In this document: positions 52,073 to 62,455 of the stretch, in pieces | Position numbering within the stretch: the first letter of the stretch is position 1 | Layout of the letters: the number at the start of each line of letters is the position of its first letter | Assembly: GCF_009617755.1 (NCBI RefSeq) | Contig: NZ_BGZH01000001.1 | Span: forward strand, 1,488,001-1,552,000 | Source: Marinobacter salsuginis | GTDB lineage: Bacteria > Pseudomonadota > Gammaproteobacteria > Pseudomonadales > Oleiphilaceae | Length of the DNA stretch: 64,000 bases | Direction of reading: 5' to 3' | The notes under the pieces: model-generated | The model's input: the letters and a program-made list of their open reading frames with translations, nothing else | Told to the model about the DNA's origin: nothing | The model's database searches: none | Made by a program: the position numbers and the translations under genes

Positions 52073-55000
52073 TGCGCTTCACTGACATATTTATTCACCG
52101 TCCCGTCCTGGCGACGGTGGTCAGCCTGCTGATCCTGCTCCTGGGCGCCCGGGCGGCCATGGAAATGGAGATCCGGCAATACCCCGAGCTCGAGAGCACC
52201 ACCGTGACGGTCACTACGGCCTACCCCGGTGCCAGCTCAGACCTGATCAAGGGCTTTATCACCACGCCGCTGCAGCAGGCAATCGCTGAAGCCAGCGGCA
52301 TCGACTATCTGACATCCACCAGTTCCCAGGGCACCTCCACCATCGAAGCAAAGATGGTGCTGAATTATGACGCCAACGCGGCCCTGGCGGAAATACAGGC
52401 CAAGGTGGCAAGCCAGCGGAACGTCCTGCCGGCCGAAGCCCAGGATCCGGTGATAACCTCCACCACCGGTGATTCGACGGCGCTGATGTACATTGCCTTT
52501 TACAGTAACGAGCTGGCCGTACCCCAGATCACCGATTACCTCACCCGCGTGGTCCAGCCCAGACTCCAGGCGCTCTCAGGAGTGGGCAAAGCGGAACTGC
52601 TGGGCCGCAAATTCGCCCTGCGGGTGTGGCTGGATCCGGAACGCCTGGCGGCGGTGGACATGACACCCCAGGAGGTGGTGGCCAGACTCAGGGCCAATAA
52701 CTACCAGGCTGCCGTCGGTAACACCAAGGGCACCTACACCGAAATCAGTATGACCAGCGACACCGATGTGGGTGATCCGGATGCGTTCCGCAATCTGGTG
52801 GTCAAGCAATCCAATGGCACCCAGATCCGCCTGCAGGACATCGCCCGGGTTGAGCTGGGTTCTGAAACCTACGATCAACTGGCTCTGTACAAAGGCCAGC
52901 CGGCCACCTATGTCGCTATTGAGCTGGCTCCCGGGGCCAACCCTCTGACGGTCGCCGGTCTGGTAAAAGACCAGTTACCGGATATCGAAAGCCAGTTGCC
53001 TTCCGGTCTGGATGTGCGCCTGGCGTACGATGCCTCAGACTTTATCGAGGATTCCATCAACGAGGTTATCCAGACACTGCTGGAAGCCATGATCATTGTT
53101 CTGGTGGTGGTATTCCTGTGCCTCGGTTCCATCCGGGCGTCGATTGTTCCCTCCGTCGCCGTGCCACTGTCGCTGGTTGGCGGTGCGTTCATCATGCTGA
53201 TGTTTGGTTTCTCGCTGAACCTGCTCACCCTGCTCTCCATGGTGCTGGCCATCGGCCTGGTGGTGGATGACGCCATCATCATGGTAGAGAACGTGCACCG
53301 ACACATTGAACAGGGCGAATCGCGCTTCGATGCTGCCATAAACGGTGCGCGCGAAATGGCGGTTCCCATCATCGCCATGACCACCACCCTGGTGGCCGTA
53401 TACGCCCCCATCGGTTTCATGGGCGGGCTGGTCGGCTCGCTCTTCACCGAGTTTGCGTTCACGCTGGCAGGGACCGTGGTTATTTCCGGCATTGTTGCCC
53501 TGACGCTTTCTCCCATGCTATCGGGCAAGGTGCTGAAACCCCACGGCAACCCCGGCAGATTCGAGCAGGTGGTTGAGAAAACCTTCAACGGCCTGGCCGC
53601 AAGCTACAAGTCTGCTTTGAGCTCACTGATGCAGACCAAATCGGTGGTGGTCTTCTTCGCCGTCGTTGTACTCGGCTCCATCTACTTCATGGTCTCCATG
53701 AGCCAGAATGAGCTCGCCCCTACCGAGGATCAGGGCATTCTCTTCTATCAGGGGCTTGGCCCCCAGACCTCCACCCTGGATTACCTGCTGGAGCACGGTG
53801 ATGAAATCCAGGAGCGGATGTCGACGGTCCCGGGCTACAACGAGGACTTCATGATCATCGGTATTACCGGGCCCAACGCGGTCTTCGGTGGCTTCAAGCT
53901 GGCGCCCTGGAGTGAGCGGGAGATCAGTCAGTTTGAAGTACAGCCGAAGCTGGATGCCGAGCTCAAGAATGTCACCGGACTGCAAACCGCGGTGTTCCCG
54001 CGGCCTTCGCTGCCCGGCTCGGGCGGCGGCCTGCCGTTCCAGTTCGTAATCACCACCGGCAGCAGCTACGAGCAGCTGGATCAGGTAGCGGATGAGATGC
54101 TGGGTAAAGCCATGGGCAGCGGCAACTTCATGTTCCTGCAGAAGTCCATCAACTTCGATCGACCAATTACCCGCATCAACGTTGACCGGGACCGGGTTGC
54201 CGACCTGGGCCTGTCCATGCAGGACGTTGGCCAGAGCCTGTCGAGCATGCTTGGTGGCGGCTACATCAACCGGTTCAGCATGGAAGGTCGTTCCTACCAG
54301 GTGATTCCACAGGTTGACCAGCAGTTCCGGCTGGACGCCCAGGCGCTCAATGAGTACTACATTCGTGCCGACAATGGCGAACTGGTACCACTGGGCAGCG
54401 TGGTGAGCTTCAGCCAGGATGTTGAACCGTCCAACCGGACTCAGTTCAACCAGCAGAACTCTCTGACACTTCAGGGCGTGGTTATGCCGGGGATTGCCGC
54501 CGGCACTGCCATGGACTTCATGGAGCAGACCGCAGCTGAGGTTTTCCCCCAGGGCTTCAGCTACGACTACACCGGTCAGAGTCGCCAGTTGGCGACCCAG
54601 GGTAGCGCCCTGATGGTGACCTTCTTCCTGTCGCTGCTGGTGATTTACCTGGTGCTGGCGGCCCAGTTCGAAAGCTGGCGGGATCCGTTCATCATCCTGG
54701 TTTCGGTGCCCATGTCGGTTGCCGGCGCCATGGCGTTCATCGTGCTTGGCTTCGCCACCATGAACATCTACACCCAGGTGGGGCTGATAACGCTGATCGG
54801 GGTGGTCTCCAAGAACGGCATCCTGATTGTCGAGTTTGCCAACCAGTTGCAGAAGGAACGCGGACTTAACAAGGTGGATGCAGTGATCGAGGCGGCGGCG
54901 ATTCGCCTGCGGCCAATCATCATGACATCACTGGCGCTGATCTTTGCCATGGTGCCGCTGCTGATTGCCATTGGCCCGGGCGCGGAAAGCCGCTTTGCCA

Positions 55001-55161
55001 TCGGCCTGACGATCAGTGCAGGTCTTGGTATCGGCACCCTGTTTACTATCTTTGTCTTGCCGGCGTTCTACATCCTGCTGGGCCGTGATCATCACGGTTC
55101 AGCCTCCGATGAGTACGGCAACGGGTCCGAATCCGAGGGTAAATCGGCCCCCGTCCACTGA
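52072..55161 (+). CDS. RND multidrug efflux transporter (HAE1 family)
   Basis: A 1029-residue proton-driven pump with 12 membrane helices and two large periplasmic loops, the usual AcrB/MexB plan. It begins MRFTDIFIHRPVLATVVSLL and shows the proton-relay Asp pair in GLVVDDAIIMVENVHRHIE and GVVSKNGILIVEFANQLQ in the second half. It is coupled to the adaptor gene and ends at a strong terminator. Substrates are not predictable. The AraC regulator downstream is convergent, so no adjacent regulator is evident. Confidence 0.95.
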   Translation: MRFTDIFIHRPVLATVVSLLILLLGARAAMEMEIRQYPELESTTVTVTTAYPGASSDLIKGFITTPLQQAIAEASGIDYLTSTSSQGTSTIEAKMVLNYDANAALAEIQAKVASQRNVLPAEAQDPVITSTTGDSTALMYIAFYSNELAVPQITDYLTRVVQPRLQALSGVGKAELLGRKFALRVWLDPERLAAVDMTPQEVVARLRANNYQAAVGNTKGTYTEISMTSDTDVGDPDAFRNLVVKQSNGTQIRLQDIARVELGSETYDQLALYKGQPATYVAIELAPGANPLTVAGLVKDQLPDIESQLPSGLDVRLAYDASDFIEDSINEVIQTLLEAMIIVLVVVFLCLGSIRASIVPSVAVPLSLVGGAFIMLMFGFSLNLLTLLSMVLAIGLVVDDAIIMVENVHRHIEQGESRFDAAINGAREMAVPIIAMTTTLVAVYAPIGFMGGLVGSLFTEFAFTLAGTVVISGIVALTLSPMLSGKVLKPHGNPGRFEQVVEKTFNGLAASYKSALSSLMQTKSVVVFFAVVVLGSIYFMVSMSQNELAPTEDQGILFYQGLGPQTSTLDYLLEHGDEIQERMSTVPGYNEDFMIIGITGPNAVFGGFKLAPWSEREISQFEVQPKLDAELKNVTGLQTAVFPRPSLPGSGGGLPFQFVITTGSSYEQLDQVADEMLGKAMGSGNFMFLQKSINFDRPITRINVDRDRVADLGLSMQDVGQSLSSMLGGGYINRFSMEGRSYQVIPQVDQQFRLDAQALNEYYIRADNGELVPLGSVVSFSQDVEPSNRTQFNQQNSLTLQGVVMPGIAAGTAMDFMEQTAAEVFPQGFSYDYTGQSRQLATQGSALMVTFFLSLLVIYLVLAAQFESWRDPFIILVSVPMSVAGAMAFIVLGFATMNIYTQVGLITLIGVVSKNGILIVEFANQLQKERGLNKVDAVIEAAAIRLRPIIMTSLALIFAMVPLLIAIGPGAESRFAIGLTISAGLGIGTLFTIFVLPAFYILLGRDHHGSASDEYGNGSESEGKSAPVH

Positions 55162-55180
55162 CCCGGAGTAAGACATCAGG

Positions 55181-55213
55181 CCCGGCCACGGCAACGTGAG
55201 CCGGGCTTTTTTG
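55181..55213 (+). terminator. Rho-independent terminator of the RND operon
   Basis: Stem GCCCGGC / GCCGGGC with a 13-base loop and six T, 19 bases after the pump stop. Confidence 0.88.
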
Positions 55214-55222
55214 TGAATCGCC

Positions 55223-56200
55223 TCAGGACAGCATCAGATCCGGCTCTTCCACGATCTGTTTGCCAGCTCCACTGCCCTGAAGGTTTCGCCGCCATTGAAC
55301 CGTTTCGCTGGGCAATTCCCCGAAATGTTCCCGGTACAGGGCCGCGAACCGCCCCAGGTGGGAAAAACCTGCATCGGCGGCATACCATGAGATGTGCGGC
55401 ACGTCGCACTGGCAGTCCACCAGACGCTGACGCACCCTTAGCAGCCGGTTTCGCTGGTACAACCGGTAAGGTGTCATACCAGTTTCCCGTTTCATCAGAT
55501 AGTAGAGGTTACGTTCGCTGACGCCGGAATGGCTGGCCAGTTCCTGAAGGTTGAAGTCCCAACCCGGCTCGTATCTGATTTTTTCGATGGCCCGGAGTAA
55601 CCGGCGATCGAGTTTCGGGCACTGACAGGTAAAATCCGATTTCACCGGGGAACGTGTCAGGTTGAGGAAAAGGTCATTCGTGAGCCTGATGGCATCCGAA
55701 TCATCCCGAAAGAAGGGTGCCCGATGAAGATAACAGGTGATGAGCTCTTCGTAGTTTGACAGAGAGACGTCACTTGCATCGGGAACAACCGGGGCCGAAA
55801 AGTCCGGTTCCAGCCTGACAATCAATACCCTCGATCTCGGCGTCAGACGCAATCGAAACCGGTCTTCCGGCCATGCAAGGGCCAGCCCGCTCAGGTATTG
55901 CCAGGGTTCATCACGTGTTGCGATCTCGGGGTTGCCGGCCCTCGGTAACAGGAAAACAGGCTCAGTCGCCCGGCAGCCTGTAATTTCCATGCCCTCCGCG
56001 GCATACAGACAGATCAGGCGGCCACGCTCGGTGGTCAGCGTCGACAAGGCACCTACCTGGTGGCCACTGCCCTCAAACAGGGAGCAGTCGATGTCGTCAC
56101 ACCCGGACAACTCGCGAATCGCGGCCAGCCACTCAGCGATGGAGGCACGATTAAGTCGAAGATAGGCATCGAGTTCCAGTTCTGGCGCAGTATTTGGCAT
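55223..56200 (-). CDS. AraC-family transcriptional regulator
   Basis: A 325-residue regulator with an N-terminal sensor domain of the AraC_binding_2 type (about 20-200) and a C-terminal double helix-turn-helix (about 225-320: LQELASHSGVSERNLYYLMKRETGMTPYRLYQRNRL and ISWYAADAGFSHLGRFAALYREHFGELPSE). The ATG at 56200 is chosen because the protein family begins there; the frame is open to 56317. Target genes cannot be named. Confidence 0.85.
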   Translation of the reverse strand: MPNTAPELELDAYLRLNRASIAEWLAAIRELSGCDDIDCSLFEGSGHQVGALSTLTTERGRLICLYAAEGMEITGCRATEPVFLLPRAGNPEIATRDEPWQYLSGLALAWPEDRFRLRLTPRSRVLIVRLEPDFSAPVVPDASDVSLSNYEELITCYLHRAPFFRDDSDAIRLTNDLFLNLTRSPVKSDFTCQCPKLDRRLLRAIEKIRYEPGWDFNLQELASHSGVSERNLYYLMKRETGMTPYRLYQRNRLLRVRQRLVDCQCDVPHISWYAADAGFSHLGRFAALYREHFGELPSETVQWRRNLQGSGAGKQIVEEPDLMLS

Positions 56201-56297
56201 AGAGATCCGGGATGAGAGTTTGCCCCTTATTAAAACAATCGGGGTATCCGACCTAGCCAAATCTTGCAAAATGCCCGTGGAAAGGCATCGAACTGAT

Positions 56298-57977
56298 CTA
56301 ATCTTGATTTCGATCAAAAAATAAGGGAATCAGTTCCTGCCAGGGCGCTGGCCTGGCCATCAGGAAACCCTGCCCACGGTGGCAGTTCAACTCCCGCAGT
56401 TTGTTGTGCTGCTCCTCGGTCTCGATACCTTCGGCAACCACTTCCAGATCGAGGGCCTCGGCAATTCCAAGGATCGCAGAGACGATTCGGGAATCGCGGG
56501 ATTTTCCGCCAAGACGCCATATAAACTGACGATCAATCTTCAAGACTTGCACAGGAAGCGCATGCAAATAGGCGAGAGAAGAGTAGCCGGTCCCGAAATC
56601 GTCGATCGCAACCACCACGCCCTGCTCGCCGAATTCCTGCAGCCGGTTCAGACATTGTCGCGACAAATTCATCAGATGGGTTTCGGTTATCTCGATTTCC
56701 GGTACCCAACCCACACCACGAATGCGTTCAAACAGCGGCGTCAGCAAGGCCTCCAACCGGGAATCGGTAATCTGACGCGCCGAAATATTGATCGCCAGGC
56801 CGAGCCCTTCAGGTAACCTTGCCGTCTTGTCTGAGAGATCGGCTAACACACACCGCACCAGATGTTCGGTCAGCTCATGGATGTGGCCCCGCTGTTCGGC
56901 AATGGCAACAAAATCCCCCGGTGATACCGGGCCGAACTCCGGATGATTCCAGCGCAGCAGCGCCTCCACCACAGCGACCTCACCAGTCGCGAGGTGGTAC
57001 TGGGGTTGATAGACCACACTGAATTCCTCCGGGGCGGTCTTCACCGATGCGATCAACGCCTCGGAAAGACGCTGCCTGTACCGCCCCCTTTCGGTATCCA
57101 CAGCACTGTAAATCCGGTAGCAGGACCGCCCCGCCATCTTGGCCGAGTACATTGCCCGATCTGCATTTTGCAACAGCTCAGCACCGGTTCGGCCATGACC
57201 CGGGTAGACGGCAGCGCCAACCGATGCCGACAGAAAGTACTCCCGCGCACCTACGATGATCGGCGCCTGGAAAATCTGCGTCATGCGCTGACATACACTC
57301 TCCAGGTCCTCATCATTCTGCAGTTCGATGATAACCGCGAACTCATCGCCGGAAAGCCGTGCAACCACATCGCCCTTTCGCAGAACGCTCTTTATACACT
57401 GGGCAGCTTGCTGCAGCACCTGATCGCCACATTCATGTCCGTGCAAGTCGTTAATAGACTTGAAGAAATCGAGATCGACGTACAGCACCGCAAAACATCC
57501 GCCGTCACGCTCCCGCTGAGCCACACGAGCTTTGAGAAACTCCTGGAACAGCGAACGGTTGGGCAGCTCCGTCAGCGGATCGTAATAGGCCAGCGAGGCT
57601 AGACGTTCATCGCCGGCAGCAATGTCGCCAACATCGGTAAAGACACCGGCAAAGAACTGTCGCCCGTCGCGGATCACAGGATAAATCGTCAACCATTGGG
57701 GGTAAGTCTCGCCATTCTTGCGACGATTCCAGATCACCCCTTCCCAACGCCCGTAATCACTCAGGCTTTTCCACATGGCCTGATAGAACTCCGGCGAATG
57801 AAGCCCGGAGCTGAGCATGGACGGCGCCTGACCAACCACCTCCTCCGCCTGGTACCCGGTTACAGACCGGAACATCCGATTCACATAGGCAATTCTGGGC
57901 TCCGTCGTCGACAGCATGATTGCCCTGGGGTGGTTATCCACCAGCGCCCTGAAATCTTGTTGTTGTAATACCTGCAT
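56298..57977 (-). CDS. PAS-GGDEF-EAL c-di-GMP turnover protein
   Basis: A 559-residue cytoplasmic protein. It has an N-terminal PAS domain (about 8-120), a GGDEF domain with SGDEF and an I-site RKGD five residues before it, and an EAL domain. The EAL domain keeps EALLRW, NISARQ, EITETHLM, AIDDFGTGYSSL, KIDRQF and AEGIETEEQ, i.e. all metal and catalytic positions. Phosphodiesterase activity is therefore likely, and cyclase activity possible. It overlaps only the unused upstream extension of the AraC frame. Confidence 0.92.
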   Translation of the reverse strand: MQVLQQQDFRALVDNHPRAIMLSTTEPRIAYVNRMFRSVTGYQAEEVVGQAPSMLSSGLHSPEFYQAMWKSLSDYGRWEGVIWNRRKNGETYPQWLTIYPVIRDGRQFFAGVFTDVGDIAAGDERLASLAYYDPLTELPNRSLFQEFLKARVAQRERDGGCFAVLYVDLDFFKSINDLHGHECGDQVLQQAAQCIKSVLRKGDVVARLSGDEFAVIIELQNDEDLESVCQRMTQIFQAPIIVGAREYFLSASVGAAVYPGHGRTGAELLQNADRAMYSAKMAGRSCYRIYSAVDTERGRYRQRLSEALIASVKTAPEEFSVVYQPQYHLATGEVAVVEALLRWNHPEFGPVSPGDFVAIAEQRGHIHELTEHLVRCVLADLSDKTARLPEGLGLAINISARQITDSRLEALLTPLFERIRGVGWVPEIEITETHLMNLSRQCLNRLQEFGEQGVVVAIDDFGTGYSSLAYLHALPVQVLKIDRQFIWRLGGKSRDSRIVSAILGIAEALDLEVVAEGIETEEQHNKLRELNCHRGQGFLMARPAPWQELIPLFFDRNQD

Positions 57978-58213
57978 GCACTGCTCACTCCCTTCGTGCA
58001 GCCCTGAACCTGGTCAGACCAGTTGCAGTCACCAGCATAATCAGTATCTGTCGCCAACCTAGCCACATATTGCAAAAACACAATTGCTACGACCAAAGCA
58101 GGAGAAAACATGAAGAAACGTTCAATTTTTGCAATAACCGGATATCGAACAGACAGAAGGCGGCCGATAGTTAGTCAACGTCACGAGAACCGATACCGAG
58201 GCAAGAATACTTC

Positions 58214-59845
58214 ATGCGAATCAACGAACCCGTCAGCCAAAAAGAACGGGGATACCCGGACCACTATCACCTGATCACCACCACCGACCTTCGCGGCAAG
58301 ATCACCGCCGCCAATGAAGAGTTCGCCGAAGTGGCCGGCTACACAGTGGACGAACTGGTCGGCCAGCCCCACAACCTGATACGGCATCCGGACATGCCAC
58401 CGGGCGCCTTCAAGAATCTCTGGCAGACCATAAAATCCGGTGAATCCTGGCGGGGTATGGTTAAAAACCGCTGCAAGAATGGCGATCATTACTGGGTGGA
58501 CGCCTTTGTCACCCCGATCCGCAAAGACGGTGAAATTGTTGAATTCCAGTCGGTTCGCACCCGTCCCCGGCCAGACCAGATTGCCCGGGCCGAAAAACTG
58601 TACGCAGCCTGGAACCGGGGCAAGGTGCCACGCCGATACCTGGCGATCAGCCCGCCGTTGTCACTGAAAATCGGCTGTCTCTATGGACTGCTCGCTTTCG
58701 CGCTTGCCTGGTTTGGCCTGTCCGAGCTGACGCTGCCTCACCTGCTGTTGTTGCAAGGGCTCGTGTTGTCGGTATTCATTGTCTTTTTCTGGCTGGCGCT
58801 ACCGATGATGCGCAGTGCCAGGGCGGCCTGCTGCGAAGCGCATCCGGCCATGCCCTGGGTCTATACCGGCCGTCGGGATGAAGGCGCATGGATCGAATTC
58901 GATCGTCAGAAACGGGACGCGGTACTCAGGGCGGTTTCCGCCCGCATGCATGCCAACGTCGGCAAGCTCCATGGCCGGAAACAGCGCACCGTCGAGTGGG
59001 TTGCCAACTCGGTGGCCAGCATTCGCAGCCAGCAGGATGATATCCAGGACATAACCCGGGCCTTCGAGGAACTGGCAGAGAGCGTTCGTCGGGTCAGTGA
59101 GCTGACCGCCCGTACTCACGAGGCAACAGACGATGCACACCAGTCAGCGGGCCAGTGTCGTGGTCAGATGACCTCCATGAACCAGTCATTGTCGGATTTG
59201 AAGGAACAGCTCACCGTTGCCAATGGACGCATGAAGACGCTGTCTGAAAAAAGCGACGCCATCGGCATGGTTCTGGACGTCATCTCGGACATCGCCGAGC
59301 AAACCAATCTGCTGGCATTGAATGCCGCCATCGAGGCCGCCCGCGCTGGCGAGTCAGGACGCGGCTTTGCCGTCGTTGCCGATGAGGTGCGAGGCCTGGC
59401 CCAGAGAACCCACGAATCCACCCGAAAGATCGAAGAGATGATCGGCGCCCTGCAAACCGAAACCCACGAAGTGGTCGAGGTGATCAACAGCGGCACCCAC
59501 TGCTGCCAGCAGACGGCGGGCATCGCCAGTGAAGCCAGTGAAACCCTGGAGGCAACACTGAAAGATGTCGATGTCATAACCACCTGCACCCACGAAGTGG
59601 CGGGTGCCACCGAGCAACAGGCCGCGTTGAGCGTTCAGGTGGAACGCCAGGCGGCACGACTGCTGGAGCTGGGTAACCGCTCGGTCCAGAGCAGTGAAAA
59701 CGCCCGGGAAGAATCCGAAAACCTGGGCAATAACGTGGATCAGGCCCAGCTACTTACCAGCCATTTCCTGCAGATGCTGGTCGATCGACTGTTACCGGCA
59801 CCCGTGTCTGAAAGCGGTAAGCGATTCCCCGAGCCGACACAATAG
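58214..59845 (+). CDS. Aer-like PAS energy-taxis chemoreceptor
   Basis: A 543-residue methyl-accepting protein without a periplasmic sensor domain. An N-terminal PAS (about 18-115, with [18 protein letters not shown]) is the FAD-type fold of Aer. Two membrane helices (about 155-200) form a hairpin, followed by a HAMP-like stretch and a cytoplasmic signalling domain with the conserved tip [44 protein letters not shown]. It should report redox state to CheA. ATG at 58214, monocistronic. Confidence 0.93.
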   Translation: MRINEPVSQKERGYPDHYHLITTTDLRGKITAANEEFAEVAGYTVDELVGQPHNLIRHPDMPPGAFKNLWQTIKSGESWRGMVKNRCKNGDHYWVDAFVTPIRKDGEIVEFQSVRTRPRPDQIARAEKLYAAWNRGKVPRRYLAISPPLSLKIGCLYGLLAFALAWFGLSELTLPHLLLLQGLVLSVFIVFFWLALPMMRSARAACCEAHPAMPWVYTGRRDEGAWIEFDRQKRDAVLRAVSARMHANVGKLHGRKQRTVEWVANSVASIRSQQDDIQDITRAFEELAESVRRVSELTARTHEATDDAHQSAGQCRGQMTSMNQSLSDLKEQLTVANGRMKTLSEKSDAIGMVLDVISDIAEQTNLLALNAAIEAARAGESGRGFAVVADEVRGLAQRTHESTRKIEEMIGALQTETHEVVEVINSGTHCCQQTAGIASEASETLEATLKDVDVITTCTHEVAGATEQQAALSVQVERQAARLLELGNRSVQSSENAREESENLGNNVDQAQLLTSHFLQMLVDRLLPAPVSESGKRFPEPTQ

Positions 59846-59895
59846 GGTAGGCTGGCGATCAACCCTCTGACCAACCGTGGAAGATCGCTGCAACC

Positions 59896-60210
59896 GTGAC
59901 CCTTGGAACCCTGTTCTGGCTGTTCGTGGCCGGATTCGCTGTCTGGTACTGGTGGCGCGCCAAAGCCATCAAGGATTTCGTGCTGCAGGCGGCGCATCGC
60001 TACTGCAAAAGCATGGACGTGATGCTGCTGGATGATGCGGTATTCCTCCGTGGTCTCTGGTTCAAGCGCGACGACCAGGGAAAGATCCGCGTGTGGCGCC
60101 GTTTCCTGTTCGATTTCACGTCTACCGGCGAGGAACGCTACACCGGGCGTATCATCATGCTGGGCCAACGCATCCAGCATATGGAACTGGAACCCCACCG
60201 GTTTTCCTGA
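59896..60210 (+). CDS. DUF3301 protein
   Basis: A 104-residue protein with an N-terminal membrane helix (LGTLFWLFVAGFAVWYWW) and a soluble C-terminal part, QAAHRYCKSMDVMLLDDAVFLRGLWFKRDDQGKIRVWRRFLFDFTSTGEERYTGRI, characteristic of DUF3301. It starts with GTG, 50 bases after the chemoreceptor. Function unknown. Confidence 0.85.
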   Translation: MTLGTLFWLFVAGFAVWYWWRAKAIKDFVLQAAHRYCKSMDVMLLDDAVFLRGLWFKRDDQGKIRVWRRFLFDFTSTGEERYTGRIIMLGQRIQHMELEPHRFS

Positions 60211-60339
60211 ATACGCAGCCTCCCTGTCCTCACCCATTTGGGCGATTCCTGATCGTTCCTTAGACACCAATAATCGACAACGCATCGACGACCGTCGGCT
60301 GCCTGATGCAGCCGTCAACAAAAACAACAGGAGTCACAC

Positions 60340-61266
60340 ATGCGTATTCGATTTACCACAGCAGTTCTGCTGGGGCTGGCCTTGCTGTCCGCCTCGTTCA
60401 CAAGCTTCGCCGGCTATACCCAGACCCGCCATCCGATCGTTCTGGTTCATGGTGTCACCGGGTTCAACACCATTGGCGGTCTTGTAAACTATTTCCATAC
60501 CATCCCCTGGAATCTTGAGCGCAGTGGCGCACGGGTCTATTCCGCCAGCGTTTCTTTCGTCAACAGCAGTGAACAGCGCGGCCAGCAACTGGCGAACTAC
60601 GTGAACAGCCTCGGGCATTCAAAAGTCAACCTGATGGCCCACAGCCAGGGCGCGCCAACCTCCCGGGTAACCGCAGCCCTGATTCCTCACCGTATTGCCT
60701 CGATCACCTCCATCGATGGCGTCAACAAGGGCTCCAAAGTAGCCGATGTGGTTCGGGGCATCCTGCCACCCGGCAGCTACGTCGAGGGCGGCGCCAATGC
60801 CATAGCCAACGCCCTGGGGGACCTGGTGAATGCATTGTCCGGTGCGGACAATCCGCAGAACGGGCTGGCAGCTCTGGAAACCCTCACCACACCCGGAACA
60901 ACCAGCCTCAACGACGCCCTTGGCTGGAAAGGCGTCAACAGGAATAGCTGCGCCGGCACCAGTGAAGATGTCTGGATCGACGGCAACCGCATCAAGTTCT
61001 TTTCCTGGACCGGACGGGGCGTGTGGACCAATGTGTTCGACATTACCGACCCCTTCCTGGGCGTGACCGCCCTGGCTTTCGGTAGCGAGCCCAACGACGG
61101 TCTTGTGGGCGTCTGCTCCACCATGATGGGCCGGGTGATCGGCACCCACTACGACATGAACCATGTGGATGCCATCAACCACCTCCTGGGTGCGCGTTCT
61201 CTGTGGACCAACCCGGTCACCCTTTACCGCACCCAGGCCAACCGGCTTAAAAACCGCGGTCTGTGA
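60340..61266 (+). CDS. Secreted family I triacylglycerol lipase
   Basis: A 308-residue exported lipase with signal peptide ending FTSFA and mature start GYTQTRHPIVLVHG. The nucleophile elbow is AHSQG (Ser102), with the first Gly of the usual G-H-S-x-G replaced by Ala. Asp in NDGLVGVCS and His in MNHVDAINH complete the triad and Ca-site region, and NSC...VGVC provides the conserved disulfide. It resembles Pseudomonas LipA and needs the foldase encoded seven bases downstream. Likely exported by type II secretion. Confidence 0.92.
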   Translation: MRIRFTTAVLLGLALLSASFTSFAGYTQTRHPIVLVHGVTGFNTIGGLVNYFHTIPWNLERSGARVYSASVSFVNSSEQRGQQLANYVNSLGHSKVNLMAHSQGAPTSRVTAALIPHRIASITSIDGVNKGSKVADVVRGILPPGSYVEGGANAIANALGDLVNALSGADNPQNGLAALETLTTPGTTSLNDALGWKGVNRNSCAGTSEDVWIDGNRIKFFSWTGRGVWTNVFDITDPFLGVTALAFGSEPNDGLVGVCSTMMGRVIGTHYDMNHVDAINHLLGARSLWTNPVTLYRTQANRLKNRGL

Positions 61267-61273
61267 GGTAACC

Positions 61274-62377
61274 ATGAAACGAACATCCATCGAAGCCCGT
61301 CGATGGCTGTTTCCCGGTGCCCTGTCGGCCATTCTGGCCGGCAGTGGTCTCTGGTACGGCCTCACCGATAACGCACCATCACAAGCCAGCAGCGCGGTTT
61401 CAAAGCCAACGCAATCCGCCATCCTGGCCGACTCAACAAGACCTTCGCAGGAGTCTGGCGAGCAACGGGGCTTAGAAAACCTCGCCCAGGAGTCCGGGCC
61501 TGCCACGACGCCCGATTCGCTCGGACCGCAACCCTTTGCCGCCTCACTGTCAGGCACGGAAATCGACGGTGCGCTGACCGCCGATGACAACGGTGAGCTT
61601 GTCATCAACCTCCAGGTCCGCGACTTCTTCGATTACTTCCTGAGCACAGTCGGCGAAGTCGCTCCGGAGACAGCCATTCAACAGATCGAGACGATGGCCA
61701 GGACTCACTTGCCAGAGCCCGCATCTGCTCAGGCAATGGCGTTGCTGGACGAATACCTCGCCTATAAGCAGGCATCCCTTCAGGTCATGCAGACGCGCCT
61801 CGATCCTGCCCGGGCAGGCGAGCCGGCCTATCAGCTGGCTGCGCTGGGCGACGCTCTGGCACAGCTCAAGCAGCTGCGGTCTGCCACCTTCAGTTCCGAG
61901 GCCCACCGGGCTTTCTTCGGGCTCGAAGAGGCCTACAGTGAATACACCCTGGCGACCCTTGCCATTCAGCAACGCACGGACCTCAGCGAGCAGGGCAAAC
62001 AGGCGCTCGTCCAATGGCACCGCAACCAGCTGCCGGAGCAACTGAGAACGACGGAACAACACCTGCATGCCAGCACCCGGCAGCAGCAGGCCCGAACTGC
62101 AGCCATCGAATCGGCGTCTTCGCCCGAGGAAGCCGGACGGCAACTGGCCGAGCTGGGCGTGAACCAGCAAGGCGTCGAGAGCGTCGTGAATTACCTGAAG
62201 CAGCGGGAACACTTTGACCAGCGTTTCGAAGACTTCCGGGAAGCGGTAGACCGGGAGGCCTCGTCAGGACTGGCCGAAGCTGATCTGGAGAAACAGCGGG
62301 AGGCATTACTGGAGCGACATTTCCCGCAGCCGCAAGACAGAACCTGGGCACGACTGAAAATGCTGGGCAACGGCTGA
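61274..62377 (+). CDS. lifO: Lipase-specific foldase (lipase chaperone)
   Basis: A 367-residue membrane-anchored steric chaperone. An N-terminal helix (about 11-30) anchors it in the inner membrane, then a Pro/Ser/Gln-rich linker and an all-helical periplasmic domain follow. The family motif R-x2-FDY(F/C)LS is present as RDFFDYFLSTVGE at about residues 115-130. It folds the preceding lipase in the periplasm. The ATG at 61274 follows GAGG eight bases after the lipase stop, so the two form an operon. Confidence 0.92.
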   Translation: MKRTSIEARRWLFPGALSAILAGSGLWYGLTDNAPSQASSAVSKPTQSAILADSTRPSQESGEQRGLENLAQESGPATTPDSLGPQPFAASLSGTEIDGALTADDNGELVINLQVRDFFDYFLSTVGEVAPETAIQQIETMARTHLPEPASAQAMALLDEYLAYKQASLQVMQTRLDPARAGEPAYQLAALGDALAQLKQLRSATFSSEAHRAFFGLEEAYSEYTLATLAIQQRTDLSEQGKQALVQWHRNQLPEQLRTTEQHLHASTRQQQARTAAIESASSPEEAGRQLAELGVNQQGVESVVNYLKQREHFDQRFEDFREAVDREASSGLAEADLEKQREALLERHFPQPQDRTWARLKMLGNG

Positions 62378-62455
62378 CCAGAATGTGCTCGGGTTCCCGA
62401 ACACGTGGGCCGTGCCAGATACAATCCGGAGACCTACGCGATACTGGACACGGCC

